DNA of 64,000 bases from Schizochytrium sp. CCTCC M209059 (lineage: Eukaryota; Sar; Bigyra; Thraustochytrida; Thraustochytriidae), in the NCBI GenBank assembly GCA_000818945.1, contig KN805411.1, positions 247,515 to 311,514 of the forward strand, read 5' to 3'. How positions within the stretch are numbered: the stretch's first letter is position 1; each line of letters opens with the position of its first letter. The notes under the pieces were generated by a model. It saw nothing but the letters and a program-made list of their open reading frames with translations. It did no database searches and was not told where the DNA came from. This document shows, piece after piece, positions 40,967-52,800 of this stretch. The position numbers and the translations under genes are program-made.

Positions 40967-42353
40967 CCACGGCTTTGGCCTGGTGGCGAGAAGGGGATGA
41001 CTTCGCTCACGCTCGTCTTCTTTCCTTTCTTTCAATTTCTTCTTTTTTCCATCTTCCTTTTTATTTCTTTTTTTCTTTTTTTATTTCTCTCATTTTTTTT
41101 TCTTTCTTTCTTCCCTTCCTTTTTCTTCCTTTTTTCCCTTTGTCTGCCGCCTGCGCTGCCTGGGACCAGCCGTCCAGCCAGCCTGCCAGCCAACAAGCAA
41201 GCCAGCCGTCCGGCCGCTTGCTCCCCTTTCCCCGCCCCTGCGTCCGCGCCGCTACCTTCTTCTTTCTGCGTGGAGGCAGGCTCGCAAGATGTGGAAGCCA
41301 AGCAGCCCGACCCTCTCTCCCTCCCTCCCTCCCTCCCTCCCTCCCTCCCTCGCTCCCTCAACCGAACTACCCGCCTGGCCGCCTGCTCACTATCTTAAGT
41401 TTTAGTAAGTATACGTAACCCAGCAGCAGGCAGCCGACCAACCACTAAAAAACTAACTACGCGCGTCGCCATTCGATAACGCATCCATCCCACGCAAGCA
41501 AAGCAAGGCAAAGCGAAGCGACCACGCACGCAAGCACCAACCGAAGCCAGGCAGCCAGGCAGCCAGCCAACCAGCCAGCGCAGAGAAACCAACACCAACA
41601 CCCGTGGCCGCAAGCGAGCAAGCAAGCCAACTGGCCGGCGGTTACTCTGGACGGGTTATCTCGGCCGCGCAGTGCAGCCACTGGGCTCCCTGCGAGTCCC
41701 GGCCGGGTGGGTCTCCGTGCGCGCAATTAGGTCTACGGCCGGTCCGCTGGCCCGGCCGAGCGCCCCACCGTGAGAATGAGGAACGAACTCCTGCGGTGGA
41801 GCGGGCGCGGCCGATCGATCGCGAGGCCGGTCGCTCGCTCGCTCGATGTCGATCGCGAGGCCGGGTGCGTAATACTCTTGCTGGCTTTCGGACGATCTTT
41901 TCTTCGTTTCAAGGCTTGAGGTGACCGGTTGATCGATCAACCGATCGTTGCTAGCATGCCTTTAAGCGCTTAGCTGTGCACGCGTTGCGTGTGGTAATGC
42001 AAATCAGATGGGAAAAAAAAAAGCTTGGCATCGCGAGCCTGTAGAGAGGAGCGGTGTAACCGGCTGCTTGCAAGCGGCCTCGGGCCGATCGACAACCCGG
42101 TCAGACAGAAAAACGGGCTCGAAGCCCGCCTTTCGTTCGGCTGCAATCGACTCGCTCGCTCAACGGATGGATGGAAGAATCCATGAATGGATGGATAATT
42201 CGATCGATCGATCGAGCGATCGATGGACTCGAGGGGCAAGGCGCCACAGCAAAGCAGAGCAGAGGCAGACAGGATCGCGACTGCTCCGCACGCGCGTTTC
42301 GCCCGCAGATGCGCCACGCTGTGGTGCACTGTGCGATGCGCGCCAGCTTCGCT

Positions 42354-42830
42354 CTAAAAATAGCAGGCCCGCCGCTGCGGGGACGACCCCGCCACCAGTG
42401 CCGCGGGGGGGCAAAGGCCCGCTGGATGTGAAGCAACTAGTAGATTAGCAGTCGAATCAATGGCTCTTCCAAAGATGGATCGATAAACCGCTGCTGTGCT
42501 GCTGCTGCTGCTCCTGCTGCGATCGGTCGAGCCAGCGAGCGATCCTTCCTCGCGACTTTCGACTTTCTTTCTTCCTTTCTGTGCTGCTGACGCGGCTTCC
42601 TCGCGGCACTCCATGGCCCAGAAGACGGCTTGCTTCTCCATGGTCGTCGGCGGCGAGGTGACCGGTGGAAGGAGGAGATTGATTGCAAGCGTTGCGAGCG
42701 AACTTTCATCTGTCTGCACAAGCTCGTTCGCCAGTTCGTTCGCGAGATCGACAGGAAAGCCATCACCACTGTCGCTCGATCGCTGCGTCGATCCATCCTT
42801 CGTCCACTCGATCTCGAAACTGTCTGGCAT
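42354..42830 (-). CDS. Hypothetical protein, weakly supported
   Basis: A 158-codon frame from an ATG at 42830 (MPDSFEIEWTKDG). The first ~110 residues have a balanced composition (acidic, with ANELANELVQTDES and LLLPPVTSPPTTMEKQAVFW), unlike the Arg/Ala-rich ORFs around it. The tail becomes Ser-rich where it crosses a CTG/GATC repeat area. I recognise no family. It is the only ORF in the gene desert that reads at all like a protein; it could still be chance. Confidence 0.25.
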   Translation of the reverse strand: MPDSFEIEWTKDGSTQRSSDSGDGFPVDLANELANELVQTDESSLATLAINLLLPPVTSPPTTMEKQAVFWAMECREEAASAAQKGRKKVESREEGSLAGSTDRSRSSSSSTAAVYRSIFGRAIDSTANLLVASHPAGLCPPAALVAGSSPQRRACYF

Positions 42831-44347
42831 GAGTGGGATTCGACGCAAGCAAAAGCCGACGTAAGCAGGCCGACGCGAGGTGGCTCGAGTGACTTGACTT
42901 GGCTTGGTTTCCTGTTTCTTCTCTCGCTGGCCGGTTACTTGGCACCTTGCAAGGCAAGCGAGGGAAGGCAGGGCCTCTTCCTCCTTGACTCCCTCCCTCC
43001 CCCTACCGTGACCAAGCCCAAGCACTCCGCGCACTCTCGACGCGGCGTCGACGCGGCGACCGCACCGCAACCGCAACCGTGCGAGCGTTTCCTGCCCCGC
43101 GCGCGCTTCTAAGAATCGCCTCGTGTCGCTGCGCAGATCGCATGGCGCGGCGCGGCGCGGAAATGAAGTGAAGTGCAGTGCAGTGAAGTGAAATCAACTG
43201 AAATGGATTGACAGGCAAGGAATGAATGAAATGCAGAGGCGAACGGCCATGAAATAATAGTATAACCTTGTAGGAAATGAATGCACGCGGGGCCGGCCCG
43301 GGTAACGCGCTTTCAAGGCCCCGCGGCGGGCGGTGCGACGGCGCGCGCAATACGGTTCGGCCAGCCTGTAGTTGCGAGCTTCGCCGCCGCTGCCCCGCGC
43401 GAACCTAATCAACCGACCCTGCCTGCCTCCGCGCTTCCCGCCCGCTTCGACGTTCTTTCTTCGGCCCGCGCGGGCTGGCGCGAATCCTGAGTCTCTGGCA
43501 AGGAGCGACCCGCTCCCTCACCTGGCGCGACGGCGAGACGAGATCTCGATCTTCGGAGGCTTCCCTGCCCGCTGCAATCATTGCCAATGATGCTGCCATG
43601 CCGCCATGGCGGGCAGCGCGTGCGTGCGTTGCGTGCGTCAGCGGCCGGTGCTCGGCGCGCGGCAGCGGTGGTGGTAGCGGGGGCCTCGAGGCGGAGCTCG
43701 AACACTGTCACCGTCGGGGTCAATGGACCAGAAAAGTAAAAGTCATCGCACGCGCTGGATAAAGAGCGTTAGCGATCTTATCCTGACCTATCCAGCGCCG
43801 CGCCAGCAACCGAGCAACCAGCAGCGCGGCGCGAGAAATGCTCGCCACGCTCGCTGGCGGCGTGACCTGGCGATGCGAGGCGTGGCGTGGCGTGGCGCGC
43901 GGCGGGAGAGACGAGACGAGAGGAGGAGACGAGACAAAAACGGAGCCCGGCTCACGGTCACTCGCGGCGGTCAGCGCGCAGTCACTCGGCTCGTGGCCCG
44001 AGGAGGCCTCCCTCCTCGCTCTTCTTCTGCCGCTTCACTTTTCCTTTCATTCTTTCCCTTTCTATTTTTTCTTTCGTCTGGTTTTCTTTTCAATCTCCTT
44101 TCACTTTCCTTTTTTCTTCATTTCTGCTCCGGCGAGACCAGCACCGCAAAACGGGGAGGGAGACTGTGGGAAGGTTGGGGGGTGGGGGGGGGAGATAGGC
44201 CTTGAAGGGGGCGAAGTGACAGACAGTGAGACAGAAGGAAAAGGGAAGAAAGGCAGGGAGGAAGGCAAAGCAGACAGACGGGCCAGGAAGGCGGGAGAGA
44301 GAAAAGAAGGGGAGCGAGGCCTCCGTGCCTCCGCGCGCGACGCGCAA

Positions 44348-44373
44348 GGATCGATCGATCGATCGATCGATCG
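44348..44373. repeat. (GATC)n self-complementary array
   Basis: Six GATC units. A second array of the same unit, with two changes, is at 44567-44600; smaller ones occur at 34857-34881 and 42199-42222. Confidence 0.93.
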
Positions 44374-45435
44374 CGGCACGGTCTGCGATGCTTGCTTGCT
44401 CTTGCTTGCTCTTGCTTGCAGTTGGTTGCAGTTGGTTGCCTGCCGTCCGTGTGTCCACACGCGTGCGGGCGTGCTTGTGTGCTGCGCGCCGTGCCGGCGT
44501 CTCGAGGCGAGAGAGCATCACGGCACGGAGGAAGGCAGGCAAGAAGGAAGGAAGGAAGGAAGCCCAAGATCGATCGATCGATCGATCAATCGATCGATTG
44601 GTTGATGCTTGCATGCATGGCGAGTTCATAAGCTCTCTTCCGAGTTCATGCGAGATCGTTCGGCGTCGAGGCCGACTTCGCTCGAACAGCCACCATGAGC
44701 AGCCAGCGAGGCGCTGCACAGTCGGCTCGTCCGGGGCGAGTTCAGGACGCGCAGCCGAACGAACGAGCAATGCCCCGGCCGCGACATTCGTTGATACGAG
44801 TTCAATAAAACCAAGATTCCACGTATACTACTAGGTCAAGACCAGCCTGAGGACAACCAACATTACAACGCGCGGGCTTCCCGGCGCACGTGACGCACGC
44901 AGCCTGAGCTGCTGCGCTGCTGCTGCCAGTGGCCAGCGCGGCGAGGAAGCGGCATGCCGACAGCGCCGTCGGAGCCGGCCTCCGTGTCTCGCGCATTCCT
45001 CGGGCGGACGGACCGTCGCCACGCATCGCGCGAACCCGAAGTCCCGCAGCGCGTGCGTGTCGCAAAGGAATCGTCCAACTTTCATTCTTCCTTTTCAGAC
45101 CACCCACCCCCATTTTGATTAGCACCAACCACTAAAGAAAAGAAAACAAAACAAAACAAAAGAAAACAAAGCACAAGATTGAAAAAAATTAAAGAATAAA
45201 ATACATGCAGGAAAGTAGTAGGCCTAGGCCATGAAGAACTAACGCACGCACGCACGCGAGCGTGCAGCCAGCCAGGCCGAACCGCGTCCCGCGTCCGCGT
45301 CCGGGTCGCGGCCGGCCGCCTTCCCCGTCTCGCGCGCGCGCGAACCGCGTCGCGGCGCGACCTTGAACCGAGTCAAGGCGAGCGCGGACCAGCAGCGCCG
45401 GTAGGTTCACTCACATGCATCATCGCTCCGGCGAT

Positions 45436-45489
45436 CACATCACATCACATCAAGAGCACATCACATCACATCACATCACATCACATCAT
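45436..45489. repeat. Pentanucleotide microsatellite (CATCA)n
   Basis: Ten or so CATCA units with one AGAGCA interruption. Confidence 0.93.
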
Positions 45490-47400
45490 CAAGAGCATCG
45501 AAAGCATCAAGACTCGCGTCGCATCGCGTCGCAGCGCACCGCAGCGCAGCGCAGCGGCCTCGCGCGTGCGCATTTCTCCGGGGCCGCGCGACACGACCGG
45601 GCAGGCTTCCTTCGACGGCTCGCGCGACTCGGGGGCGGGGCGCTGTCGCATGCTGGCGCGGCGACCCGCGACGCCTTGAGCTTGCCCTGCTTGCACGCAC
45701 CGACCGCCGCGGGAAGCCTTTGCTGGCCTCGCTTCGCCTGCGTGCGTGCGTGCCTGCCTGCGTGCCTGCGTGCCTGCCTGCGTGCGTGCTTTCTGGCAGC
45801 GGCGAAGGAGAGCCCCGCGCGCGGACCGGCTGGCCGCGGCCGGCCGGGTCGATTTCCGCGCAGCTGGTCCGGCCGCGAGAAAGAGGAGCAGCTGCCGCAG
45901 CAAGACCTGCAAGTTTCCAGCCGCGCCTCGCCAGCCTGCCGTGCAGGAAGAGGTGAGTGCAGCAGCTTCATCGCGGGTGCTCGCGGGTGTTCCTGCGCGG
46001 CAGACACCCGCTTCGAGGAACATCGATCGACCCATCGATGGTCGATGGAGCGATCGATTTGCAGCCAGCCGACAGCGTCTTCCTTGATGTCAGAATGGCA
46101 CGATGAGCTAGCGCTTTGTGCATTTTTCTTCGGCCACGCCGCGGCCAGCAGCACCAGCAGAAGCGGCAGCGGCCTCTGCTCGAGCGGCGGCTTTCCTTCC
46201 TGCGCCCCGCAAGGCGCCGCGTTGAGGGTGACATGACGTGGCGCGGCGGTTGCAAGGGGGTGGGTGCCTCGACATGGCTGGCAGCCATGCACGCACGACG
46301 GCGGAAGAAGGCAACAGCAAGCATGTACGCAAGCAAGCAAGCAAGCAAGCAAGACACTCGTCGCTCTCGCATTTTCGCAATCATCAACCGCAACAAGGAC
46401 ATGCACGCATTCGTAAGCCTTGTTTGGTCGAGCTGCTCGGTACCTTCGCTTGCGTTGCGTTGCGTCGCGTTGCGTTGCGTCGCGGCGCTGTCGACATGGA
46501 CAAAAGGGAAAGTCGCAGAAGAACGAGCTGCAGGAGGTCCGTCGTGCTTGAGACGAGCTCGTACATACCCGTGCGGCCGCTCGCAGCTGCAGCTGGCTGC
46601 TCCGTCCCTCCGACCGCGCGCCATGAAAGCCGCGACAGTCCGAGTTGAAAAAATGCTGCGTGGGGCAGCGTTTCTCTCGAGTGAAGAGGACGCGGCGGCA
46701 GGCGCGACGATGGTCGCAGCTCTCGAGATCGTGCCAGTCACGATGTTGCGGACTGCATTGGATGCCCATGAACAAAGCCCAAGACGCGGTGCATCGAAGC
46801 AGCAGCCGCATTTGCTCTGACGGCAGAGGTCTACGCTTCCTCGGGCTCCACCGAATGCTCAATGCGAGTCTACAATCGCAGCAGTAGACCGAGAACTTTG
46901 GCTTGCCGTGGCTTGCCGCTGCCGGAAGCAAGGTCAGCTCAACCCACCTCGGCGTCGATCTTGTTAGTTTAGGTGAGTTGGGCTGGCATCGAGACTCGCA
47001 ACATGCCAAGTCGAGGCCAAGGCGAACTTCAACAAGATCGTCCAACCCCAACAAAAACCGCCAACCACGAACGAAAGTGAGTCACGGCCAGCCATTGGTT
47101 TCCCGGCCCGAGACAGCGACAGCAACAGCGACCAGGCGACAGAAGCAACTTTGTTGGAACAAAAGATGTCTATCAACCTGCGACCCGGTCCGCGCAGCTG
47201 CAAAAGTGCTCGACTTGCTGCTTGAGCTGCAGCTGCTTGTGCTGCTGCTGCAGCAGCTTCACGGCCGGCCGCAACAGCATGGCGCCATCGCTGCCGATTA
47301 CCCCGAGACTTCTGTGGGAGAGAGGGAGGGAGCTCTACTTGTCAGTCAGAAAAGGGACGAGGGAGCCGCGCTGCGACCAGTGATTCTTTGTCCCTAGCGC

Positions 47401-49654
47401 ACCTGTCGCACCTTGTAAGTACTCTAGTATGCCGCCTCTCGAGTTAAAAAAAGAAAGCTTGACGAGCGGAGACTTACATCTGTACCATACATGTTTACCT
47501 TGCAGAAATAGTGATCGACTCATGAACCCGTTCTGGCCCATTCATCCTTTTTATTTGTGCCGCTGGTGTAGCAGGCGAAAGCTCGCAAGCCGAATCGATC
47601 CGCGATTCAGGCACGAAGTAAAGGCACGCGGAAGATGTGTGCGGCCTTTCAATCGCCGCTCAACTGCTTAGTAGGCGACTTGATCAGAGGGGGGAAACCG
47701 AGACAATGTCGAGGGAAAGTCAGAACTGAGAAGAGCATTCTACAAGTTGCGGCCGGGCGGTCGTGGAATATCAAAGTCGGCATCGTGGAGCACGTGGCTG
47801 CGCACCGTCAACAGCTCCAACGTTGAGTGTCATGGCAAGCACGCTCTTGCACGACTGCCAAAGCGTGGCGCCATGCACAATCTCGCGTCGCCTCCGCTCA
47901 TTCATCCCTCGCTCGCTGATCAGCCTGTTTGCCAGGCCATCCCATCGTTGACCGCGTCCGACAACGCGTCAAATTGGGGCCGTTTTACGTGCATCGACGC
48001 ACCGTCTTCGCCAACAGCAGCGAGGGAAGAAGATCACTAACACCGACCACCTTCGCGGGGCCAACTCACCAAGGCAAGACCGGCCGACCGGCAGGCCTGC
48101 TGCCGCGAAGTTTGCGCAATTTTTCTTGCGCGCGCCGTGTGGTATAGGCCTAGCAACGCCTGCAGCTGCACTGCACGTTTGCGGGCCGAGATCCAGTGGC
48201 CTAATCATAAAATGCGCGCACGCGCACCTTTTGTGCATGCACCTTGGAATGGACCTTGGAGAGCACGATGCGGTGATGCGCCTGTTTGACGGGGACGCGC
48301 GCCCTCCGCAACGCGACCTCGACATTCGAGACCGCAGGCGACACGGGTGAATGGCACTGCGCTCTAGTTTTAGTCAGACGTTTAGTGAATAGGTTGATCG
48401 AGGTGGTGAGAGCACTGTGATTGGTCCACGGAGCAATTTTTTCCAAAGGTCTTACTGCGCGTGCTTGTTTCACTGACTAGCGGGGCCACTGACACCGGCT
48501 TAAAAGTTCCAACTTGACCCTTTTATCAATGCGAGATGCAATGCAACCTTGATTTCACGCGCAACATTGCGTTGCTAAGATCAATCAATCCAACGCACTT
48601 GACACGAAGTCTTGGATGCTTACGAGAGACGCTTGTTGAGTCAACAGTGCCCTTAATTTTGTCACGGTGTACACTTTGCTTGGCCAATGTCGATGGAAAA
48701 ACGTCGATAATTCTGAAGATCACCTAAAATATTTTTACCCAGAAACAAACAACACCATTCATACTCCTTTATTTGCCCAACATTTCGTCTGGAACCCAAT
48801 CCGGCCCGCAACATTGCAAGCAGTAGGCGTGGTCCTTCTCTAGTTCATTTGCACATTCTTTCATATATTATTTTGCTACGCTCCCGTTGCACTCATATTT
48901 TCCTTCTGTTGACTCTGCGGTCCAATTTTTTTAAGCAAAATGATCTCATGAGCGGATCGGAATTCTTTCTTAATGTTGGTGTCGTCCAAACTCCCAGAAC
49001 CATAACATTCTCTTGGTGAGCATGAGTCCTGGTCTTTGAGCGCGGGCTCGAGAAGCTCCCGAAGAACATCTATCCGAACGTCGCCACGAACCTACCCCGC
49101 GTGTCTGCGGTGGCTGAAGTGTAACACTTGCTCGCGACCGGTCCGGTTAAAATGTGCTTTTCCCTCTACCTGCCGCCGCTTCATGCGCTGTCGAATCTCA
49201 ATTTGTCTGCCCGTTCAGGGACACTTCCATCTTGAGTTCACCTTGGATCATGCATGCAGAACACCGGGAGAAACGCAAAGCTGGAGAGAATTGCATCGGC
49301 GAACAGCTCCTAGGTTTTTGAAGTGTTCAGCATGTGATTGTACGGATCGCAAGTACAGTAAATCATCAATTGTCACGTATTCAAGTCAAGTTTACAAATT
49401 CAACGGCGAACCCCCAATTCCTGACTACTTCTCGATGAGATTACCTTCTTCGATGATACCCGTATAAGTAACCCGGGCACAGACATTCGTCTTCCTTCGA
49501 GCCACTTTACTTTTAGAGTTCTTTTACCAGTAGCATTTCTGATATTGATGAAAGCAGACCTATTTTACAAGCTCTTCCTCGCCGAGCTTCAAAGTATTAG
49601 TCCTTGCCGTTCCTGGGACTTGATTTCGATTTCTTTCCCGCACTGGTCGAATCG
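47401..49654. other. AT-richer intergenic region, possible small minus-strand exons
   Basis: About 2.25 kb where composition shifts from the GC-rich desert to a more AT-rich, intron-style sequence. No complete gene is visible. On the minus strand, two short protein-like frames sit next to each other: one with IEIRQRMKRRQVEGKAHFN (about 49205-49095), and one beginning after a GGTAG acceptor-like site with VRGDVRIDVLRELLEPALKD (from about 49087) and running to a stop near 48885. They could be 3' exons of an unrecognised gene. The frame at 49560-49832 (-) overlaps the direct repeat described separately. Confidence 0.35.
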
Positions 49655-49850
49655 ACAGATCAATTGCAAATAAGAATTCACCACCACACTTCTGCTCGCA
49701 GTGCGACATTAATCCGTAAAGTATCTCGTCGGAATTCTGCTTCGCAGACGGTCTGCAGCACTGCAAATGCGCTCTCAAAGTCAAGCATTTGTATATTCTT
49801 TCATGATTTCTGTCGATTATTTGTAAGTCCACTCTCAGCTCAAAGCCAGT
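49655..49850. repeat. Direct repeat, copy 1
   Basis: About 195 bp, nearly identical to 63779-63990 and in the same orientation, 14,141 bp apart. The core from TTCTGCTCGCAGTGCGACAT to CGCTCTCAAAGTCAA is identical over about 110 bp except for flanking changes. Copy 1 lacks 11 bp present in copy 2. It ends at the stop codon of the giant helicase-glycosyltransferase gene. On the minus strand the shared part can encode DFESAFAVLQTVCEAEFRRD and onward, so it may derive from coding sequence. Confidence 0.92.
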
Positions 49851-52800
49851 TAGTTTCTCCTTCCGGTGACTGCTCGATCGAGCTTCTGCTTTAAAGTGCT
49901 GATGGCCCTTTTCAACTCCACTTCATCGCCGTCTGAGGGCTGCAGAATTCCCGCTCGTTGCAAAGAAGAAAGACCGAGAGATCTTTTGAACTCCCCATAA
50001 AATGTACACGTCTGCAATAGACTTCTTGCATGATCATAGAACCTAGATGGCAACCGCGGGTCTTGGTCGTCGAGCAGTGGACGAATGATGCCTTGAACTT
50101 CACTCATCAGGAGCTCTCCAGGTTTCTCGTTTGGCGAAGGGGTTTGATCCGCAAGCCGCTGATCTGCTCGAGAAGAAGTTGCAGATTGCGGGCTTGATGT
50201 GCGCCTAGGTAGCGACTCGCCCCTTGTCGATGTTTTCGCCCCTCGGTCTACAGAAGCTGGGGCTGGGGCATTGGCTTGCTGGGACGGGCTTCCTTGGGCA
50301 AATTCACCACGCGGTGTTGCACTTTGGGTATCCATAAGAGGAGTTCTATCTTTCACAACTCGATTAAATCTCTGTTTGAGTGCATTGATGGCTTTTTCCA
50401 TATCCTTCTGTTCACCTCTCGGTAAGATGCCAGCTTTCTGCAAGGTTCGATAACTCGTGGCACTTACGAACTCTGTCAATGTGTTCGATGTTTGGAGCTT
50501 CTCGTTTGCATAAGTATAGAACCCTTCTGGAAGACGTTTGTCTTTGCCTTTGAATTCCGCGAGCTGTGCAAGGACAGCAGCGCGCACTGCGTTAATTGGA
50601 ATGTTGTTTGACTGTTGGCTCGGTGAGGGTGAGTTGTGCGGTGGTGTTGATGGAACTGCAGGTGCAGGAGCCGGAGCCGGGTTGCTTGGGCTTGGTCGAG
50701 GATCTGTGGGAGGTTGAGTCAATCGATTTCTCTTGGAGGGCGATAACGGGGTAGAGGGCTTATCTGTCTTTTGCGCTACTTGCGTTTTCGTATTTCCGCC
50801 GGTCGAGATGTTCATGCTGTTATCTTGCTTTTTGCTGTCAGAAGAGTCTTGATTTTTGAGGAAGCTGTTGTTACGATTCTTCAGCCGCTTATCAGGAGAT
50901 GAGGCGCTACTCTCTTCACTTCTTCGTCGCTTCTTTACCAAAGGTTCTTTGACACTGCTTCCCGGTGTTGGCCCGATCGGTGCCTGCGGTTTCAGACCTT
51001 CAGAGGCCACGGTTTCGAAAACAGTGGACACAGATGCCTCCTTGTGAGATCTGCCCCCCGGTTCCTTTGAATATGAAGAGGAAGGACGATCAGCTTTGGC
51101 CCCAACAACGAAAAGTTGCGTCGGGAATGGCTTCTCAACTCGCGCCTTGAGATCAATCTTGAGCTGCGTATCTACGCCCAAGAGACTGATACTGTCGTGC
51201 ACATCAACAATCTCGGGAAATGTATTGATGTCGTCATCACGGACTACGAGCAGCAAATTCGACAATTCCCCAACCGTTCGCACCTCGATTCGATTGTGTG
51301 CATCAACTTGGGATGCTTCTAAAAAGCACGTTAGCAAAGCGCTTGGGGGCCTAACATCAGCCTCGCCAGAGATTCGATCCCAAAACCCCGCAGCCCATAG
51401 CTTGTCTTGCTCGAAAATCGTTGGCATCGTTTTCGACCAAAGTGACGCCGGCCTCAGCCCCCCATACGATTCGCGAAAATAATCTAGCGCCTCCGCAAGT
51501 TCCTTAAAGCATTGCGACAACTCAGCAGCTCGCTCCCTAATCTTTCTCGCACTCAGCTTGAGGTTCTTCTTGTGATGAAAGAAGCGGTTCACCTTGAGGC
51601 AAACCAAGCCAGCCTCATCAACCAGGTGATTGAACTCCACGTCTTCCCAGAATGTCTTGACCGGAAAAAAGACCCCGGCGTTCACAGTGCTTGTGACGTT
51701 CAAGTAGATGAACGAGTACACCGAATACATGACCATGAACGGATGCTCGGAATCTGTTTGGCGGGCCCGGGGGTCACGACGGATCCCGATCAGTCCGTAC
51801 TGATCTGAACCTCCTGTCAGCTCCTCTTTGGTACGTGCATTTTGATTGCTCGCTTCAGGAGCTGGTCTTTTCCGAAGCACGGGCCCATTGGGCTTCCACT
51901 TCTTCAGACATTTCTGCTCGTACGCTGCGGTGAGTTCTTCATCCTCCTTGTGCACAATCCTCTCAACGCCTGTCATAACCGTTGAGAACGTGCACGCATC
52001 TGGGCAGACGCTTAGAGCATCTGCTGGGACCTTGTCCACAAGCTTACGCTCATAGCACACATCGACATTGTCGTCGAGGATCCAGACCCAGGGAAGGCCG
52101 AGCTGATGTGCCGCAAGCTGGATGAACAGCCGAGCATATCCGATGCCACCCCGATCTGCATAGACACAAGATCCTTCCGAAGTCTTGGACGCCATCGATG
52201 CCGGAAGACCGAGAATAAGATGAGCGGATCCATACGCCGCTACGTAGTCATCGAATTGCTTGCCACTTCGGACCACGATGCACACGACCGTCGGCTTGCC
52301 GCTATCGTCTAAGGGTATCGCCTTTTCGTAGTCCACGAGCGCAACGCCAGCACGGTTGTACGAGGGCACAAACACCCAACGAACGAATGTGGCATCATTC
52401 GACGTGGTCAAGATTCGCTTCTCCGAGGACAGACTTACGTTGAGGAGCTTGCGAATTCCGACATTGATCTGCATGTTGCGACCATCCGCTCTGAGATTCA
52501 GGCCATGAAAGCCTGCATAGGGTGCAGACAAGCAGACACCCTCGCCAACAAGCTTGACATCTTTGACCACGTACTGCTTGCGGTGGTACTTTCCGGTGAA
52601 GCCTGAAGATGTGGACCGAGCAGCGACGCTCTCATACTCATTCGCATCTTCCGTTGACTGCGTAAACCTGTCCGCCTCGCCGAGTTCAAGCTGATCCATG
52701 CTTCCGCGTCGAGACCCTGCATCCCACAGCTGACGTTGAAAGTGCTTACGTGCAATGCGTACCCGATGTCCCATCGACGAGTCTGCAGACATGCTTTGTC

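Larger units (their letters stand above)
37638..42353. other. GC-rich repeat-laden gene desert (part 1)
   Basis: About 4.7 kb upstream of the MYB gene with no believable coding sequence. Repeats seen: TTTC (37783-37810), GGCTC/TCGGC (38285-38330), GAAT (38480-38506), GGCA (38638-38667), TCGAAT hexamers (38931-38967), GCTT (39053-39090 and 39490-39516), CTCTG (39329-39369), CTTCTCG (39693-39722), CAAGCT/CAAGCA (40288-40385), GAGGGAGC (40670-40720), TTTC (40789-40818), GGTGC (40915-40966), CTCC (41312-41350), GATC-type units (41931-41945, 42199-42222). The many 100-300 codon ORFs are translations of these arrays. Confidence 0.55.
42831..47400. other. GC-rich repeat-laden gene desert (part 2)
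   Basis: About 4.6 kb without a supported gene. Repeats: GCGGCGCG and AAGTG units (43145-43195), GATC (44348-44373 and 44567-44600), CTTGCTTG (44389-44420), AAGG (44538-44562), CATCA pentamers (45436-45489), GCGTGCCT/GCCTGCGT octamers (45738-45792), GCAA (46328-46352), GTTGC/GTCGC pentamers (46450-46485). Cys/Trp/Arg-rich ORFs of 200-500 codons on the minus strand (45507-47054) and one on the plus strand (46116-46820) conflict with each other and look noncoding. Confidence 0.5.

Noticed and set aside
42630..43112. Apparent zinc-finger-like CKRCERTF segment on the plus strand
   Set aside because: No correctly spaced histidines; the opposite strand frame reads better.
8840..46350. Microsatellite arrays considered as CRISPR repeats
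   Set aside because: Units are 4-6 bp with no spacers; genome is eukaryotic.
46116..46820. 234-codon plus-strand ORF with a protein-like last third
   Set aside because: The first two thirds are repeat-derived; the balanced tail is too short to support a gene.
45507..47054. 515-codon minus-strand ORF
   Set aside because: Cys/Trp/Arg-heavy composition, crosses several microsatellites, conflicts with other ORFs, no domain.
47555..47615. tRNA-like stem GTGCC...GGCAC
   Set aside because: Only about 58 nt, without a TTCGA-type T-loop or a cloverleaf.
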